Positions 19,089 through 28,562 of a stretch of DNA of 64,000 nucleotides are shown here, in pieces. A program made the translations under genes and the position numbers. This DNA is from Bacillus sonorensis NBRC 101234 = KCTC 13918 (GTDB lineage Bacteria > Bacillota > Bacilli > Bacillales > Bacillaceae). The stretch's first letter is position 1, and each line of letters begins with the position of its first letter. The notes under the pieces were generated by a model that was not told the origin of the DNA, searched no databases, and saw nothing but the letters and a program-made list of their open reading frames with translations. The stretch lies in the NCBI RefSeq assembly GCF_001592005.1, contig NZ_BCVZ01000016.1, positions 1 through 64,000 of the forward strand, read 5' to 3'.

Positions 19089-19799
19089 ATGGATAACTTA
19101 ACGATAAACGGATTTGGAAGCTCAAGCGGCGGAACGTTTCAGACGGTCGAGCTGAACGGAAAAGGGACGATCAATGGAGAGGTCGAATGTGAACGGCTGT
19201 ACTGCAACGGAGCGGGGACTTTAAACGGACATGTGAAAGCACGGGAAGCAAAAATCAGCGGACGTGCAAAGGTAAGCGGCGGAATTTCCGCTTCTTCGAT
19301 TCGTATTGACGGTTCAGCGAAGATTGAAGGAGACGTAAATGCAGGGAAATTGAAAATCGCCGGACATGCGTCATTAGACGGGCATGTAAAAGGCGATGAA
19401 CTGATCATTCTCGGGAAAGCATCAATCGGCAAAGACTGTGAGGTCGAACATTTTACAGCAGAAGGCCACTTTACAATCGCCGGTCTGTTGAATGCAGAAC
19501 AGGTTGACATCAGTATTCACGGGGGTGAAAGCAAAGCCAAAGAAATCGGCGGCCGGAGGATTTGCTGTACGGCGCATGAGTCAAAATTTCTTTCCTTGTT
19601 GACGCCGTTTATTTCCCGCCCGGCACTGACTGCTGAATTGATTGAAGGCGATCATATTGAGCTTGCCAACACGACGGCGAAAATCGTCCGCGGCAATACG
19701 GTCATCATCGGCGAAAATTGTGATATCGGGCTTGTTGAATATAAAGAAGAATTCCGGCAGGCAAAAACTGCGAAAGTCGGAGACAATCAAAAAATTTAG
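19089..19799 (+). CDS. bacE: bactofilin BacE
   Basis: 236 residues dominated by short hydrophobic-glycine repeats of a right-handed beta-helix (NGEVECERLYCNGAGTLNG, VKAREAKISGRAKVSGG and onward to about residue 145), the bactofilin fold that polymerises into cytoskeletal filaments. A C-terminal extension of about 90 residues includes LIEGDHIELANTTAKIVRG. In B. subtilis BacE and BacF (YhbE, YhbF) are needed for flagellar assembly. It has a GGAGGAAAGG site and shares its C-terminal layout with the next gene. Confidence 0.92.
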   Translation: MDNLTINGFGSSSGGTFQTVELNGKGTINGEVECERLYCNGAGTLNGHVKAREAKISGRAKVSGGISASSIRIDGSAKIEGDVNAGKLKIAGHASLDGHVKGDELIILGKASIGKDCEVEHFTAEGHFTIAGLLNAEQVDISIHGGESKAKEIGGRRICCTAHESKFLSLLTPFISRPALTAELIEGDHIELANTTAKIVRGNTVIIGENCDIGLVEYKEEFRQAKTAKVGDNQKI

Positions 19800-19813
19800 C
19801 GGAGGTATGCGGC

Positions 19814-20512
19814 ATGGAGAAAAACAACTTAAAAATAAACGGTTCCGGGAGCGCGGCCGGAGGCACTTATCACAATGTCGTGATCAGAGGCGAAGGAACG
19901 ATCGGTGCAGGGCTTGACTGCCTTAAGTTTCGCAGCTACGGCTCAAGCGTTCTTTCGGGAGATGCGAAAGTTCAGTCGTTTGATGTTCATGGAGAAACGG
20001 AAGTCGGCGGGCGGCTGAAAGCCGATAGAGCTAAAATCTACGGAACGGCTGACATTGTCGGTGACGCCGACATCGGCGAAGCGGCAGTGAGGGGAGTCAT
20101 CAGCATCGGCGGTAATATGGCCGGAGATATGTGTGACATCAAAGGAACCATTGCCGTGAAGGGCGATTGTGAAGCGGAGCGTTTTACATTGAACGGGAGC
20201 CTGGAGTTGAACGGTCTGCTGAACGCCGGGGAGATTGATATTGTTTTAAGGTTTGGCCAGAGCTCTGTCGGGGAAATCGGCGGAACGGTCATCAAAGTAA
20301 AAAACAAGCGGGGGCTGTTTAAAAAGAACAGCAGGTTTCTGTCTGCGCAAGTCATTGAAGGAGACGATATCTATCTGGAAAACACTACTGCCGGGATTGT
20401 CAGGGGAAACCGCGTCCATATCGGTCCGGGATGCCGGATTCATACCGTTGAATACAAAAGCGATTATCAGGTTTCTCCGAAGGCTGACGTAAAAGAGAAT
20501 CAACAAATATAA
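19814..20512 (+). CDS. bacF: bactofilin BacF
   Basis: 232 residues, paralogous to BacE: the same opening (NNLKINGSGSAAGGTYHNV), beta-helix repeats to about residue 140, and the same tail (QVIEGDDIYLENTTAGIVRG, then a YKSDYQV-like segment matching YKEEFRQ in BacE). The pair probably arose by tandem duplication and may copolymerise. It is separated from bacE by 14 bases including GCGGAGG, and the operon ends at the hairpin 20534. Confidence 0.92.
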   Translation: MEKNNLKINGSGSAAGGTYHNVVIRGEGTIGAGLDCLKFRSYGSSVLSGDAKVQSFDVHGETEVGGRLKADRAKIYGTADIVGDADIGEAAVRGVISIGGNMAGDMCDIKGTIAVKGDCEAERFTLNGSLELNGLLNAGEIDIVLRFGQSSVGEIGGTVIKVKNKRGLFKKNSRFLSAQVIEGDDIYLENTTAGIVRGNRVHIGPGCRIHTVEYKSDYQVSPKADVKENQQI

Positions 20513-20533
20513 ACAAAACAGTGTTATGTTCTG

Positions 20534-20566
20534 AAAAAGGATGGCGTCTGAACGGCCATCCTTTTT
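20534..20566. terminator. bidirectional terminator between bacF and the small minus-strand ORF
   Basis: AAAAAGGATGGC and GCCATCCTTTTT flank an 8-base loop. It has T-runs on both strands. Confidence 0.85.
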
Positions 20567-20576
20567 CTTTTCAATG

Positions 20577-20663
20577 CTACTTCCCGGGTTTGCTTTCGTA
20601 CCCGGCAGTGAAAATGGATACGAGAAACGTGAGGATGACCCCCATCATGATCAGCGTTTTCAT
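20577..20663 (-). CDS. 28-residue predicted membrane microprotein
   Basis: ATG 20663 is preceded by GAGAGGGGGAT on the minus strand and reads MKTLIMMGVILTFLVSIF, then a polar tail TAGYESKPGK and a TAG stop. It has one membrane helix with a positive start and a polar end. The good ribosome-binding site and the terminator directly after the stop suggest a real gene. I do not recognise it; it could be a sporulation-associated small membrane protein given prkA next door, which is a guess. Confidence 0.55.
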   Translation of the reverse strand: MKTLIMMGVILTFLVSIFTAGYESKPGK

Positions 20664-20909
20664 GAAATCCCCCTCTCATCCTTTTATCCCTTGTTGTCTT
20701 TTAGCATGCGGTGCCTCGGCAGGGCCGCGGTGTCTCTGCGGACCTGGCATATCTGCTTTTATTATGAAGGGTTTGTTCCGCTCTTGTCAATTCGAGGAAG
20801 TATATTTCAATTTCAATATGAAAAGCATCGAAAGGGACATCTCCGCATAGATTGGATGTAACAGTGATTCACTTTGCACCTTGCATCAATCATCATATAG
20901 GAGGTTCTT

Positions 20910-22805
20910 ATGGATATATTAAAAAAGATTGAACAGTATAGAGAGGAAGAACAGCGTCTGAAATGGGAAGGAACCTTCGCCGATTATCTGGAAATCGTAA
21001 AAGAAAACCCAATTGTCGCTCAATCTGCTCACTCCCGCGTTTACAATATGATCAAAGACAGCGGCATTGATGAGAAAGACGGAAAAAAAGTATACCGCTT
21101 CTTTGACAAAGAGCTGTTTGGTCTTGAGGAACCGTTGGAACGTCTGGTAGAAGAATATTTTCATCCGGCCGCAAAACGGCTTGATGTCAGAAAAAGAATA
21201 CTGCTGCTGATGGGGCCGGTCAGCGGCGGAAAATCAACCCTTGTGACAATGCTGAAAAGGGGGCTTGAAGCTTATTCATTGACAGACCAGGGCGCCGTGT
21301 ATGCGATTAAAGGCTGCCCGATGCATGAAGACCCGCTTCATTTAATTCCCCAGCATTTACGCGACGATTTTTATAAGGAATACGGCATTCGCATCCAAGG
21401 AAACCTTTCGCCGCTCAACATGATGCGGCTCGAGCAGGAATACGGCGGCCGAATTGAAGATGTGAAGGTTGAAAGAATCTTTTTTTCCGAGGATAAGCGG
21501 ACAGGAATCGGCACGTTCAGCCCCTCTGATCCAAAATCGCAGGATATCGCCGATTTGACGGGAAGCATTGATTTTTCGACGATAGCTGAATACGGATCAG
21601 AGTCAGACCCGCGCGCATACCGGTTTGACGGTGAATTGAACAAAGCGAACAGGGGGATGATGGAATTTCAGGAAATGCTGAAATGCGATGAAAAGTTTCT
21701 CTGGCATCTCCTGTCCCTGACACAGGAAGGGAATTTTAAAGCGGGCCGGTTCGCTCTGATTTCGGCAGATGAACTGATCGTCGCCCATACAAATGAAACC
21801 GAATACCGCTCATTTATTGCGAATAAGAAAAATGAAGCGCTTCATTCCCGCATTATCGTCATGCCGATTCCATATAATCTGAAAGTATCTGAAGAAGAAC
21901 GGATCTACGAGAAAATGATTGCGGAAAGCGATGTATCAGAAGTGCATATCGCCCCGCATACGTTAAAAGTGGCCGCGATGTTTTCCATTTTAACGCGCTT
22001 GAAGGAACCGAAGCGTTCAGACGTCGACCTCGTCAAAAAAATGAGGCTCTATGACGGAGAAAGCGTTGAAGGGTATAACTCGGCCGATGTCGAGGACTTG
22101 AAAAAAGAATACAATGATGAAGGGATGAGCGGTATTGATCCGAGGTATGTGATCAACAGAATTTCTTCGACGATCATCCGCAAGAACATGGAATCGATTA
22201 ATGCACTCGATGTTCTTCGCTCTTTAAAGGAAGGGCTTGATCAGCACCCGTCGATCTCCGCTGAAAACCGTGAGCGCTATTTGAACTTTATTTCGGCGGC
22301 GAGGAAAGAATACGATGAAATGGCGAAAAAGGAAGTCCAAAAAGCGTTTGTCTATTCATATGAAGAATCGGCCAAAACGCTGATGGACAATTATCTTGAT
22401 AATGTGGAAGCCTACTGCAACAAAATCAAGCTGCGCGATCCGCTGACAGGCGAAGAAATGAGCCCTGATGAAAAGCTGATGAGATCGATAGAAGAGCAGA
22501 TCGGAATTTCCGAAAATGCGAAAAAAGCATTCCGCGAAGAAATTCTCATCAGAATTTCCGCTTATGCAAGAAAAGGGAAGCGGTTTGATTACAACTCGCA
22601 CGAACGTTTGCGGGAGGCCATCCAGAAAAAGCTGTTTGCCGATCTGAAGGACGTTGTCAAAATCACGACTTCGACAAAAACGCCTGATGAACAGCAGCTC
22701 AAAAAAATCAATGAAGTTGTCGCCCGGCTCATTGATGAACATGGCTATAACTCGACCAGCGCCAACGAGCTTCTGAAATACGTAGGAAGCTTATTAAACC
22801 GGTAA
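20910..22805 (+). CDS. prkA: PrkA serine protein kinase / AAA+ ATPase
   Basis: 631-residue PrkA with GPVSGGKST as Walker A in an AAA+ domain (about 80-360) and a C-terminal domain with remote kinase similarity. RVYNMIKDSGIDE, LIPQHLRDDFYKEYGIRI and AHTNETEYRSFI are family blocks. In B. subtilis it is expressed in sporulating cells and supports sporulation; biochemical reports include both kinase and Lon-like protease activity. ATG 20910 follows AGGAGGTTCTT. yhbH follows after 176 bases, the usual pairing. Confidence 0.95.
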   Translation: MDILKKIEQYREEEQRLKWEGTFADYLEIVKENPIVAQSAHSRVYNMIKDSGIDEKDGKKVYRFFDKELFGLEEPLERLVEEYFHPAAKRLDVRKRILLLMGPVSGGKSTLVTMLKRGLEAYSLTDQGAVYAIKGCPMHEDPLHLIPQHLRDDFYKEYGIRIQGNLSPLNMMRLEQEYGGRIEDVKVERIFFSEDKRTGIGTFSPSDPKSQDIADLTGSIDFSTIAEYGSESDPRAYRFDGELNKANRGMMEFQEMLKCDEKFLWHLLSLTQEGNFKAGRFALISADELIVAHTNETEYRSFIANKKNEALHSRIIVMPIPYNLKVSEEERIYEKMIAESDVSEVHIAPHTLKVAAMFSILTRLKEPKRSDVDLVKKMRLYDGESVEGYNSADVEDLKKEYNDEGMSGIDPRYVINRISSTIIRKNMESINALDVLRSLKEGLDQHPSISAENRERYLNFISAARKEYDEMAKKEVQKAFVYSYEESAKTLMDNYLDNVEAYCNKIKLRDPLTGEEMSPDEKLMRSIEEQIGISENAKKAFREEILIRISAYARKGKRFDYNSHERLREAIQKKLFADLKDVVKITTSTKTPDEQQLKKINEVVARLIDEHGYNSTSANELLKYVGSLLNR

Positions 22806-22811
22806 ATTCAC

Positions 22812-22842
22812 GACCCGTCCGGAACAAGGGCGGGTTCTTTTG
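22812..22842 (+). terminator. weak terminator after prkA
   Basis: GACCCG and CGGGTT flank a 12-13 base loop and precede TCTTTTGT. Modest stem; some read-through into yhbH is possible. Confidence 0.5.
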
Positions 22843-22981
22843 TCCCATTTTCATAATTGAATGTCAAAAGTCATCAGCATGCCGCATAGGATAGAAGTAA
22901 ACATTTTTTAAGACTTGTTTCACAGGAATTGGCATACGGAAAACTCCTGTATTAGGGATTGATCAATAAGGAGGGGAATTC

Positions 22982-24151
22982 ATGTCCCACAAAGACAACG
23001 GCCATTTTATCATTTCTCAGGAAGACTGGTCCCTCCATCGAAAAGGGTATGATGACCAACAGCGCCATCAGAAAAAGGTGCAGGATGCAATAAAAAACAA
23101 TCTGCCTGATCTGATCACTGAAGAAAGCATCATCATGTCCAACGGCAAGGATGTCGTCAAAATACCGATTCGGTCATTAGATGAGTACAAAATCCGCTAT
23201 AACTATGATAAAAATAAACATGCTGGACAGGGAGACGGTGACAGCCAAGTCGGAGATATCGTGGCGAGAGACGGCGCAGACAGAAGAAGCGGCGCCGGAA
23301 AAGGGCAGGGAGCAGGCGATCAGGCCGGCGAGGATTATTATGAAGCGGAAGTTTCGCTCATGGATCTGGAAGAAGCGCTTTTCAGCGAGATGGAGCTGCC
23401 GAACCTTCAGCAGAAGGAGCGCGATGACATTGTCGTTGAAGATATTGAGTTTAACGATATCCGCAACACAGGCCTGACAGGCAACATCGATAAGAAAAGA
23501 ACGATGCTTTCGGCGTATAAGCGCAACGCGATGACCGGGAAGCCGTCATTTTATCCGATTTTTCCGGAGGATCTGAAATTCAAAACATGGAATGACGCGG
23601 TTAAGCCGGAATCGAAGGCCGTCGTTCTGGCGATGATGGATACGAGCGGTTCGATGGGCGTCTGGGAAAAATATATGGCGCGCAGCTTTTTCTTTTGGAT
23701 GACACGCTTTTTGCGGACAAAGTATGAAACGGTTGAGATCGAATTTATCGCCCATCATACAGAAGCGAAAGTCGTCTCTGAGGAGGATTTCTTTTCAAAA
23801 GGGGAAAGCGGGGGGACGATTTGTTCGTCCGTCTACAGAAAATCGCTCGAGCTGATGGAGGAAAAATACCACCCGGCCCGCTATAATATTTATCCGTTTC
23901 ATTTTTCCGACGGCGATAATTTAACATCTGACAATCCCCGCTGCGTCAAGCTCGTCGGCGAAATTATGGAAAAAGCGAATTTGTTTTGCTATGGCGAAGT
24001 CAATCAGTACAACAGGCATTCAACTTTAATGTCAGCCTATAAAAATATAAAAAATGAAAAATTCAAATATTATATTTTAAAACAAAAAGCTGATGTGTTT
24101 CAAGCGCTGAAAAGCTTTTTCAGCAATGAAGAACGGCATCAATATACGTAG
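22982..24151 (+). CDS. yhbH: YhbH, DUF444 / VWA-like sporulation protein
   Basis: 389-residue DUF444 protein. The second half has a von Willebrand A-like fold with the metal-site motif MMDTSGSMG (about 217-225) and [10 protein letters not shown]; the first half has [18 protein letters not shown], also typical of the family. It is consistently encoded next to prkA and is required for efficient sporulation in B. subtilis, presumably working with PrkA. AAGGAGGGGAATTC precedes ATG 22982. Confidence 0.94.
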   Translation: MSHKDNGHFIISQEDWSLHRKGYDDQQRHQKKVQDAIKNNLPDLITEESIIMSNGKDVVKIPIRSLDEYKIRYNYDKNKHAGQGDGDSQVGDIVARDGADRRSGAGKGQGAGDQAGEDYYEAEVSLMDLEEALFSEMELPNLQQKERDDIVVEDIEFNDIRNTGLTGNIDKKRTMLSAYKRNAMTGKPSFYPIFPEDLKFKTWNDAVKPESKAVVLAMMDTSGSMGVWEKYMARSFFFWMTRFLRTKYETVEIEFIAHHTEAKVVSEEDFFSKGESGGTICSSVYRKSLELMEEKYHPARYNIYPFHFSDGDNLTSDNPRCVKLVGEIMEKANLFCYGEVNQYNRHSTLMSAYKNIKNEKFKYYILKQKADVFQALKSFFSNEERHQYT

Positions 24152-24164
24152 CATTACAAACCAG

Positions 24165-24188
24165 GCCTCTGTAAACAGAGGCTTTTTT
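24165..24188 (+). terminator. yhbH terminator
   Basis: GCCTCTG TAAA CAGAGGC followed by six T. Confidence 0.92.
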
Positions 24189-24299
24189 ATGTGGAAAATA
24201 TTAAAACTGAATTTTTTAAGACAATTTTATTGACATTCTTGATTACTTTAACTAATATTTAATCTTGTTAACTATTTTAATTTGTTGGATAGGGGTGAC

Positions 24300-24404
24300 A
24301 TGTATTTTACGAATTCCCGTCTTTCTTGCTCAGTTTTGAGCAACTTTAACAAAGGAGCTCAGTACACGTCCGGTCTATTTCTGGGCGGGAAAAGGGGCAT
24401 GTAA
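24300..24404 (+). other. possible 34-codon leader ORF before yhbJ
   Basis: ATG 24300 is preceded by GATAGGGGTGAC and opens a frame of 34 codons (MYFTNSRLSCSVLSNF at the start, GGKRGM at the end) closing two bases before the ATGCAAATTTGCAT palindrome. Spacing between the purine run and ATG is short, so translation is uncertain. The 340 bases between yhbH and yhbJ contain no other gene; the MarR gene yhbI found here in B. subtilis is absent. Confidence 0.3.
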
Positions 24405-24405
24405 A

Positions 24406-24419
24406 ATGCAAATTTGCAT
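24406..24419. promoter_or_regulatory. palindromic operator candidate upstream of the yhbJ-yhcA efflux genes
   Basis: Perfect 14-bp palindrome ATGCAAATTTGCAT, 72 bases before the yhbJ start. Its symmetry and position suit a MarR-type repressor. A second, imperfect inverted repeat (AACCGCTGATCA / TGATCTGACGGTT) lies at about 24420-24453. Confidence 0.5.
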
Positions 24420-24491
24420 AAACCGCTGATCAAAAGCAATGATCTGACGGTTATCTAAAAAATAGAAGGAATTTGAAAGGAGAAATAACAA

Positions 24492-25124
24492 ATGAGCAAA
24501 GGACGTTTAATTGCTACCAACATTATCGGACTTATCATCGTGCTTGCCATCATAGCGGGAGGCGCGTATTTCTATTATGACAGCATCAGCTATGTCAAAA
24601 CAGATGAAGCCCATGTGACAGGCGATATGACAACAATCACTGCGCCTGCTACAGGAAAGCTGACAGACTGGGATGTTACAGAAGGAACAAAAGTATCTAA
24701 AGATGAAAAAACAGCGAAAATCAAAGGCGAACAAACGGTTGATGTGAAGTCCATCATGGACGGAACAATCGTGAAAAACGAAGCGAAAGAAGGACAGATC
24801 GTACAAGCCGGCCAAACGCTTGCCCAAACGATTGACATGGACCACCTCTATATTACAGCAAACATTAAAGAAACAGACCTTAAAGAAATTGAAAAAGGGG
24901 ATAAAGTAGACATCGTCGTCGACGGTGATCAAGGCACTACATTTGAAGGAAATGTCGAAGAAATCGGCTATGCAACAAATTCGACATTCGACCTGCTTTC
25001 CCAAAGCAATTCAAGCGGAAACTACACAAAAGTAACGCAAAAAGTACCTGTGAAAATTTCAATTAAAAACCCATCTGATAAAGTGCTTCCGGGTATGAAC
25101 GCATCAGTGAAAATTTCTAAGTAA
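24492..25124 (+). CDS. yhbJ: YhbJ, membrane-fusion (HlyD/EmrA-like) subunit of an efflux pump
   Basis: 210 residues: one N-terminal membrane helix (NIIGLIIVLAIIAGGAYFYY), then a split biotinyl-lipoyl domain (TAPATGKLTDWDVTEGTKVSKDE; VKSIMDGTIVKNEAKEGQIV) and a beta-barrel with VLPGMNASVKIS at the end. The barrel-sandwich layout is that of EmrA-type adaptors, here without the long coiled coil. AAAGGAGAAATAAC precedes ATG. It lies 38 bases before yhcA and should partner the MFS exporter. Confidence 0.9.
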   Translation: MSKGRLIATNIIGLIIVLAIIAGGAYFYYDSISYVKTDEAHVTGDMTTITAPATGKLTDWDVTEGTKVSKDEKTAKIKGEQTVDVKSIMDGTIVKNEAKEGQIVQAGQTLAQTIDMDHLYITANIKETDLKEIEKGDKVDIVVDGDQGTTFEGNVEEIGYATNSTFDLLSQSNSSGNYTKVTQKVPVKISIKNPSDKVLPGMNASVKISK

Positions 25125-25162
25125 CCGGAGGGTAAAAAAACAGCGAAAGGAGGATGTCATAA

Positions 25163-26755
25163 GTGGCTTCTCAAAACAAACAAGGTAATGCCTCACTGCT
25201 TATTATATTAATGGCCGGCCTATTTCTGGCCATTTTGAATCAGACGCTGCTTAATGTGGCGATGCCGCACTTGATGACGGAATTTAATGTGAGCGCCACG
25301 ACCATTCAATGGCTGACAACAGGATACATGCTTGTCAACGGTGTTTTGATTCCTTTATCAGCTTTTTTGATTATGCGGTTTGGCGGCCGCAGTTTATTTT
25401 TGACCGCGATGCTGCTGTTTACGATCGGAACGCTGATATGCGGGATTTCACCCAACTTTTCAACGATGTTAATCGGCCGTCTTATTCAGGCTGCCGGCGG
25501 AGGAATCCTTCAGCCGCTGGTGATGACAACCATTCTGTTCATTTTCCCTCCGGAAAGCCGCGGGAAAGGAATGGGAATCTTCGGCCTTGCGATGATGTTC
25601 GCTCCGGCGGTCGGTCCGACTTTATCCGGCTGGATCATCGAAAATTACGACTGGCGGATCATGTTTTACGGACTCGTGCCGATTGGCGTCATCGTGATCA
25701 TTTGCGGATTTTTCTTATTTAAAAATATGACTGAACCTAAAAAAATCAAGCTTGATCTCGCGGGAACGCTTCTTTCCATCATCGGTTTTGCATCATTGCT
25801 TTACGGTGTAAGTGAAGCGGGCTCCGACGGCTGGGATGATCCGATCGTTCTTTCCACTGTTATCATCGGTGCGATCGGCATCATTGCCTTTATCGTTCAG
25901 CAATTGAAAGTGAAAGAGCCAATGCTTGACTTCAGGGTGTTCAAATACGATATGTTTTCATTGTCAAGCGTAATCAATGCGATCATCACGGTTGCGCTGT
26001 ATGCGGGGATGTTCCTGCTACCGATCTATTTGCAGAATCTGGTCGGGTTTACGGCGCTTCAATCAGGTTTGTTAATGCTTCCGGGCGCGATCGTGATGCT
26101 TATTATGTCACCTGTGTCAGGAATCCTGTTCGACAAAGTCGGACCGAGACCCCTGGCGATCGTCGGCTTATTGATTACTGTTGTGACGACTTACGAATTT
26201 ACGACGCTTACCATTGATACGCCGTATATGCACATCGTACTCATTTATGCGATTCGCGCATTCGGTATGTCAATGCTGATGATGCCGATTATGACAGCCG
26301 GCATGAACCAGCTGCCGAAACAATTAAACAGCCACGGAACGGCTATGTCGAATACGCTGCGTCAAATCAGCGGTTCAATCGGTACAAGCTTGATTACGAC
26401 GATTTATACAAACCGTACGACATTCCACTACGCATCAATGGCCGATCAAACGAATACGGCTGATCCGACATTTATGCACACATTGCAGTCAACGATACAG
26501 TCCGTCGCGCAATCTATGCATATATCTGCCGAACAAGCCCAACAATATGTTGTGAAATACCTGGCAGGACAAGCCCAGCTCAATTCCAACGTCATGGGCA
26601 TTAATGACGCCTTTATGTGGGCGGCCGGACTCTGCCTGGTCGGTCTTGTATTAAGTCTGTTTTTAAGAGATGTCAGAAAAGACAAGGAACGCAAGAAAAG
26701 CAAAGCGGGAGAGCTGACTTTGCTGCCGGCTCCAAAAGAAGCAAAAGAGTCTTAA
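25163..26755 (+). CDS. yhcA: YhcA, DHA2-family (EmrB/QacA) drug:proton antiporter
   Basis: 530 residues with about 14 predicted membrane helices, the DHA2 count. Visible motifs include motif C-like [15 protein letters not shown] (about 138-152), [13 protein letters not shown] near residue 45 and [15 protein letters not shown]. The GTG start at 25163 follows AAAGGAGGATGTCATAA. With YhbJ it forms a two-part exporter of the EmrAB type; the substrate is unknown. The C-terminal cytoplasmic tail is basic ([10 protein letters not shown]). Confidence 0.92.
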   Translation: MASQNKQGNASLLIILMAGLFLAILNQTLLNVAMPHLMTEFNVSATTIQWLTTGYMLVNGVLIPLSAFLIMRFGGRSLFLTAMLLFTIGTLICGISPNFSTMLIGRLIQAAGGGILQPLVMTTILFIFPPESRGKGMGIFGLAMMFAPAVGPTLSGWIIENYDWRIMFYGLVPIGVIVIICGFFLFKNMTEPKKIKLDLAGTLLSIIGFASLLYGVSEAGSDGWDDPIVLSTVIIGAIGIIAFIVQQLKVKEPMLDFRVFKYDMFSLSSVINAIITVALYAGMFLLPIYLQNLVGFTALQSGLLMLPGAIVMLIMSPVSGILFDKVGPRPLAIVGLLITVVTTYEFTTLTIDTPYMHIVLIYAIRAFGMSMLMMPIMTAGMNQLPKQLNSHGTAMSNTLRQISGSIGTSLITTIYTNRTTFHYASMADQTNTADPTFMHTLQSTIQSVAQSMHISAEQAQQYVVKYLAGQAQLNSNVMGINDAFMWAAGLCLVGLVLSLFLRDVRKDKERKKSKAGELTLLPAPKEAKES

Positions 26756-26771
26756 ACCAGGAGGTTTTAAT

Positions 26772-27302
26772 ATGAAAATCTATGTTGTTTATGACAGTGA
26801 AGGCGAGCATACGAAAAAATTAGCCCAATCCATCGCTGAAGGCGCTGGAGAAACAGAAGGAGCAGAGGTGCTGATCGACCATGTCAGCCAGGCGGACATC
26901 AGAAAGCTTGAGGATATGGATGCGATCATTTGGGGATGTCCCGGCCATTTCGGCACGATCAGCTCAGGTTTAAAATCCTGGATCGACAGATTGGGCTACC
27001 TTTGGGCCGAAGGAAAGCTGATCAACAAGGTCGGAGCAGTCTTCTGCACAACGGCAACGACTCACGGCGGACTTGAAGCGACAATGCTCAATCTGATCAC
27101 CCCGATGCTTCATCAAGGAATGATGGTTGTCGGTTTGCCTGGAAATGTGCCGGAAAATGCTTTATACGGATCATATTACGGAGTGGGCATTACCTGTCCG
27201 GTTGACAGCGATGAATTGATTTCCGAGGAAGGTCTTGAACTGGGACGGGCTTTGGGCAGACGTGTCACACAGGTGACAGACCGTTTTGTCAACGGGCAGT
27301 AA
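26772..27302 (+). CDS. yhcB: YhcB, flavodoxin-fold NAD(P)H:quinone oxidoreductase (WrbA-like)
   Basis: 176 residues with the flavodoxin pattern: [21 protein letters not shown] (FMN phosphate region), [21 protein letters not shown] and an ending that includes YYGVGITCP. It is 16 bases after yhcA with AGGAGG, so it belongs to the efflux operon. It may reduce quinones or electrophiles that the pump also handles; this link is inferred from position. Confidence 0.88.
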   Translation: MKIYVVYDSEGEHTKKLAQSIAEGAGETEGAEVLIDHVSQADIRKLEDMDAIIWGCPGHFGTISSGLKSWIDRLGYLWAEGKLINKVGAVFCTTATTHGGLEATMLNLITPMLHQGMMVVGLPGNVPENALYGSYYGVGITCPVDSDELISEEGLELGRALGRRVTQVTDRFVNGQ

Positions 27303-27314
27303 GGAGTGGTTGAT

Positions 27315-27659
27315 ATGACCATTATTTTGACCATTATAGCTGCAATCATCGTCATTATCGGTCTTATCGTGTTTAATGTGCGATCTGCATCTCCGGGTAA
27401 AGACGAGCCTGAACAGCATGAGGCGGAGTCCGCCCGGGCTGGGGATGTCCTCGAGGCGCCGCAGCCTGAAGAACCCGTGAAAGAGACGCTTGAGCGCGCT
27501 TCTGAAGATGACAGGTATGTCATGGATGATCAGACATACCGGAAGACGCTGCAAAAGCTTCATCAGCCTAAAGAACAGCATCAGCCTGAAAAAACGCAGA
27601 TGGATGACATGGACTATAGAAATGCATTAAAATCCATGCAAAAGCGTAAGCAGGATTAA
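27315..27659 (+). CDS. yhcC: YhcC, single-pass membrane protein of the efflux operon
   Basis: 114 residues from ATG 27315, after AAGGAG. The N-terminal helix (TIILTIIAAIIVIIGLIVF) is followed by a strongly acidic, charged cytoplasmic or external tail with a near repeat: DDQTYRKTLQKLHQ and DDMDYRNALKSMQK. No known domain. It is the last gene of the yhbJ-yhcA-yhcB-yhcC unit. Confidence 0.75.
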   Translation: MTIILTIIAAIIVIIGLIVFNVRSASPGKDEPEQHEAESARAGDVLEAPQPEEPVKETLERASEDDRYVMDDQTYRKTLQKLHQPKEQHQPEKTQMDDMDYRNALKSMQKRKQD

Positions 27660-27661
27660 AA

Positions 27662-27697
27662 GCAGATTCGCTGAATATCAGCGAGTTTGCTTTTTTT
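27662..27697 (+). terminator. terminator after yhcC
   Basis: Inverted repeat TCGCTGA / TCAGCGA, extended outward by GCA/TGC, then seven T. Confidence 0.85.
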
Positions 27698-27716
27698 ATG
27701 GATTTTTTTACACATT

Positions 27717-27748
27717 GATTGTATTTTCTTCTGTACCAGTGTACTATT
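27717..27748 (+). promoter_or_regulatory. promoter of the yhcE-I operon
   Basis: TTGTAT, about 17 bases, then TACTAT. The -10 lies inside the left arm of the large inverted repeat. Confidence 0.6.
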
Positions 27749-27768
27749 GATGTAGTACACTGGTACAG
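27731..27768. promoter_or_regulatory. 15-bp inverted-repeat operator of yhcE-I
   Basis: CTGTACCAGTGTACT and its exact complement flank an 8-base spacer. It overlaps the promoter -10 and ends about 20 bases before yhcE. The operon encodes a YtrA-type GntR regulator (yhcF), the obvious ligand for this site. Confidence 0.75.
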
Positions 27769-27789
27769 AGATATAGGGGAGGGTATCGT

Positions 27790-28560
27790 TTGAAATCTTT
27801 CAGCGGTTTATTTAAAAAAGATTTGCTCATCTCAAGATTTTGGTCTGTGACATGGATGTTTTGTATGCTTTTGGCGATCTTTGCAAGCTTTGCGTTTGCT
27901 CATTATACAGGCGAACCAATGGCGCTGTTCGGGGCTTTTGTCACCATCTTGTTGTTTCATTCTCTGTTTTGCCCTCTCATGATCATCAGCCAGCTCCGTT
28001 TAGAAGGAAAAACGCAGCTATGGCTCTACAATCCGAACAAGGGTGCGGTTTTGCTGCTGTCAAAGCTTGCGGCAGCCGCCGTTTATCAATTGGCTTCCCA
28101 GGTGATTCTGTTTATGTTCGGCTTGATTGTGAGAGGCTTTCTGAGACCTGTAGCTGACAGTATGTTTTCTGTTTCAGATTTGTTTCTTGTCAACATCGCG
28201 GCTTTTTTAGAATCAGTGTTTTTTGCCATATGGGTGATGTTTTTATGGACGATATATGAAGCTCTCAGAAAATATCCCGCTATCAAAAAAATCCGCTGGC
28301 TTATTCCTTTATTCATCTACAATGCCTATGGATTGCTGGAGGGGCTGTTCATCAAGAGCGGACTGTTCGAGTCTGCACAGAAGTTTTGGAGCCTTTCCTT
28401 AAAAATGAATTTCAAATTTCACTACTATCAAGATTCGGGATGGACCGTTTCATTTTCCAAAATTGATCTTCCGGGTGTTCTCCTGCTGTATTACGCAGTG
28501 TTAGGCGTCTGTCTCTTCTATTTCTCCGGCAAAATACTTGATAGAAGAGTTGAGGTGTAA
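27790..28560 (+). CDS. yhcE: YhcE, membrane protein of an ABC-2-like exporter
   Basis: 256 residues from TTG 27790 after GGGGAGGG, with about six membrane helices (e.g. MFCMLLAIFASFAFAHY, AAFLESVFFAIWVMFLW). No enzymatic motif. It is the first gene of a five-gene unit with regulator YhcF and ATPases YhcG and YhcH, a composition like the ytr operon. It is probably a permease partner of YhcG. Confidence 0.8.
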   Translation: MKSFSGLFKKDLLISRFWSVTWMFCMLLAIFASFAFAHYTGEPMALFGAFVTILLFHSLFCPLMIISQLRLEGKTQLWLYNPNKGAVLLLSKLAAAAVYQLASQVILFMFGLIVRGFLRPVADSMFSVSDLFLVNIAAFLESVFFAIWVMFLWTIYEALRKYPAIKKIRWLIPLFIYNAYGLLEGLFIKSGLFESAQKFWSLSLKMNFKFHYYQDSGWTVSFSKIDLPGVLLLYYAVLGVCLFYFSGKILDRRVEV

Positions 28561-28562
28561 AT

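Noticed and set aside
18421..20530. Identical 14-mer AACAGTGTTATGTT before yhbD (18421) and after bacF (20517), considered as paired operators
   Set aside because: About seven to eight identical 14-mer pairs are expected by chance in 64 kb, and the second copy lies next to a terminator rather than a promoter.
24507..25004. 165-codon open frame antisense to yhbJ
   Set aside because: Phe/Cys/His-rich shadow of a Lys/Glu-rich gene; no promoter or ribosome-binding site.
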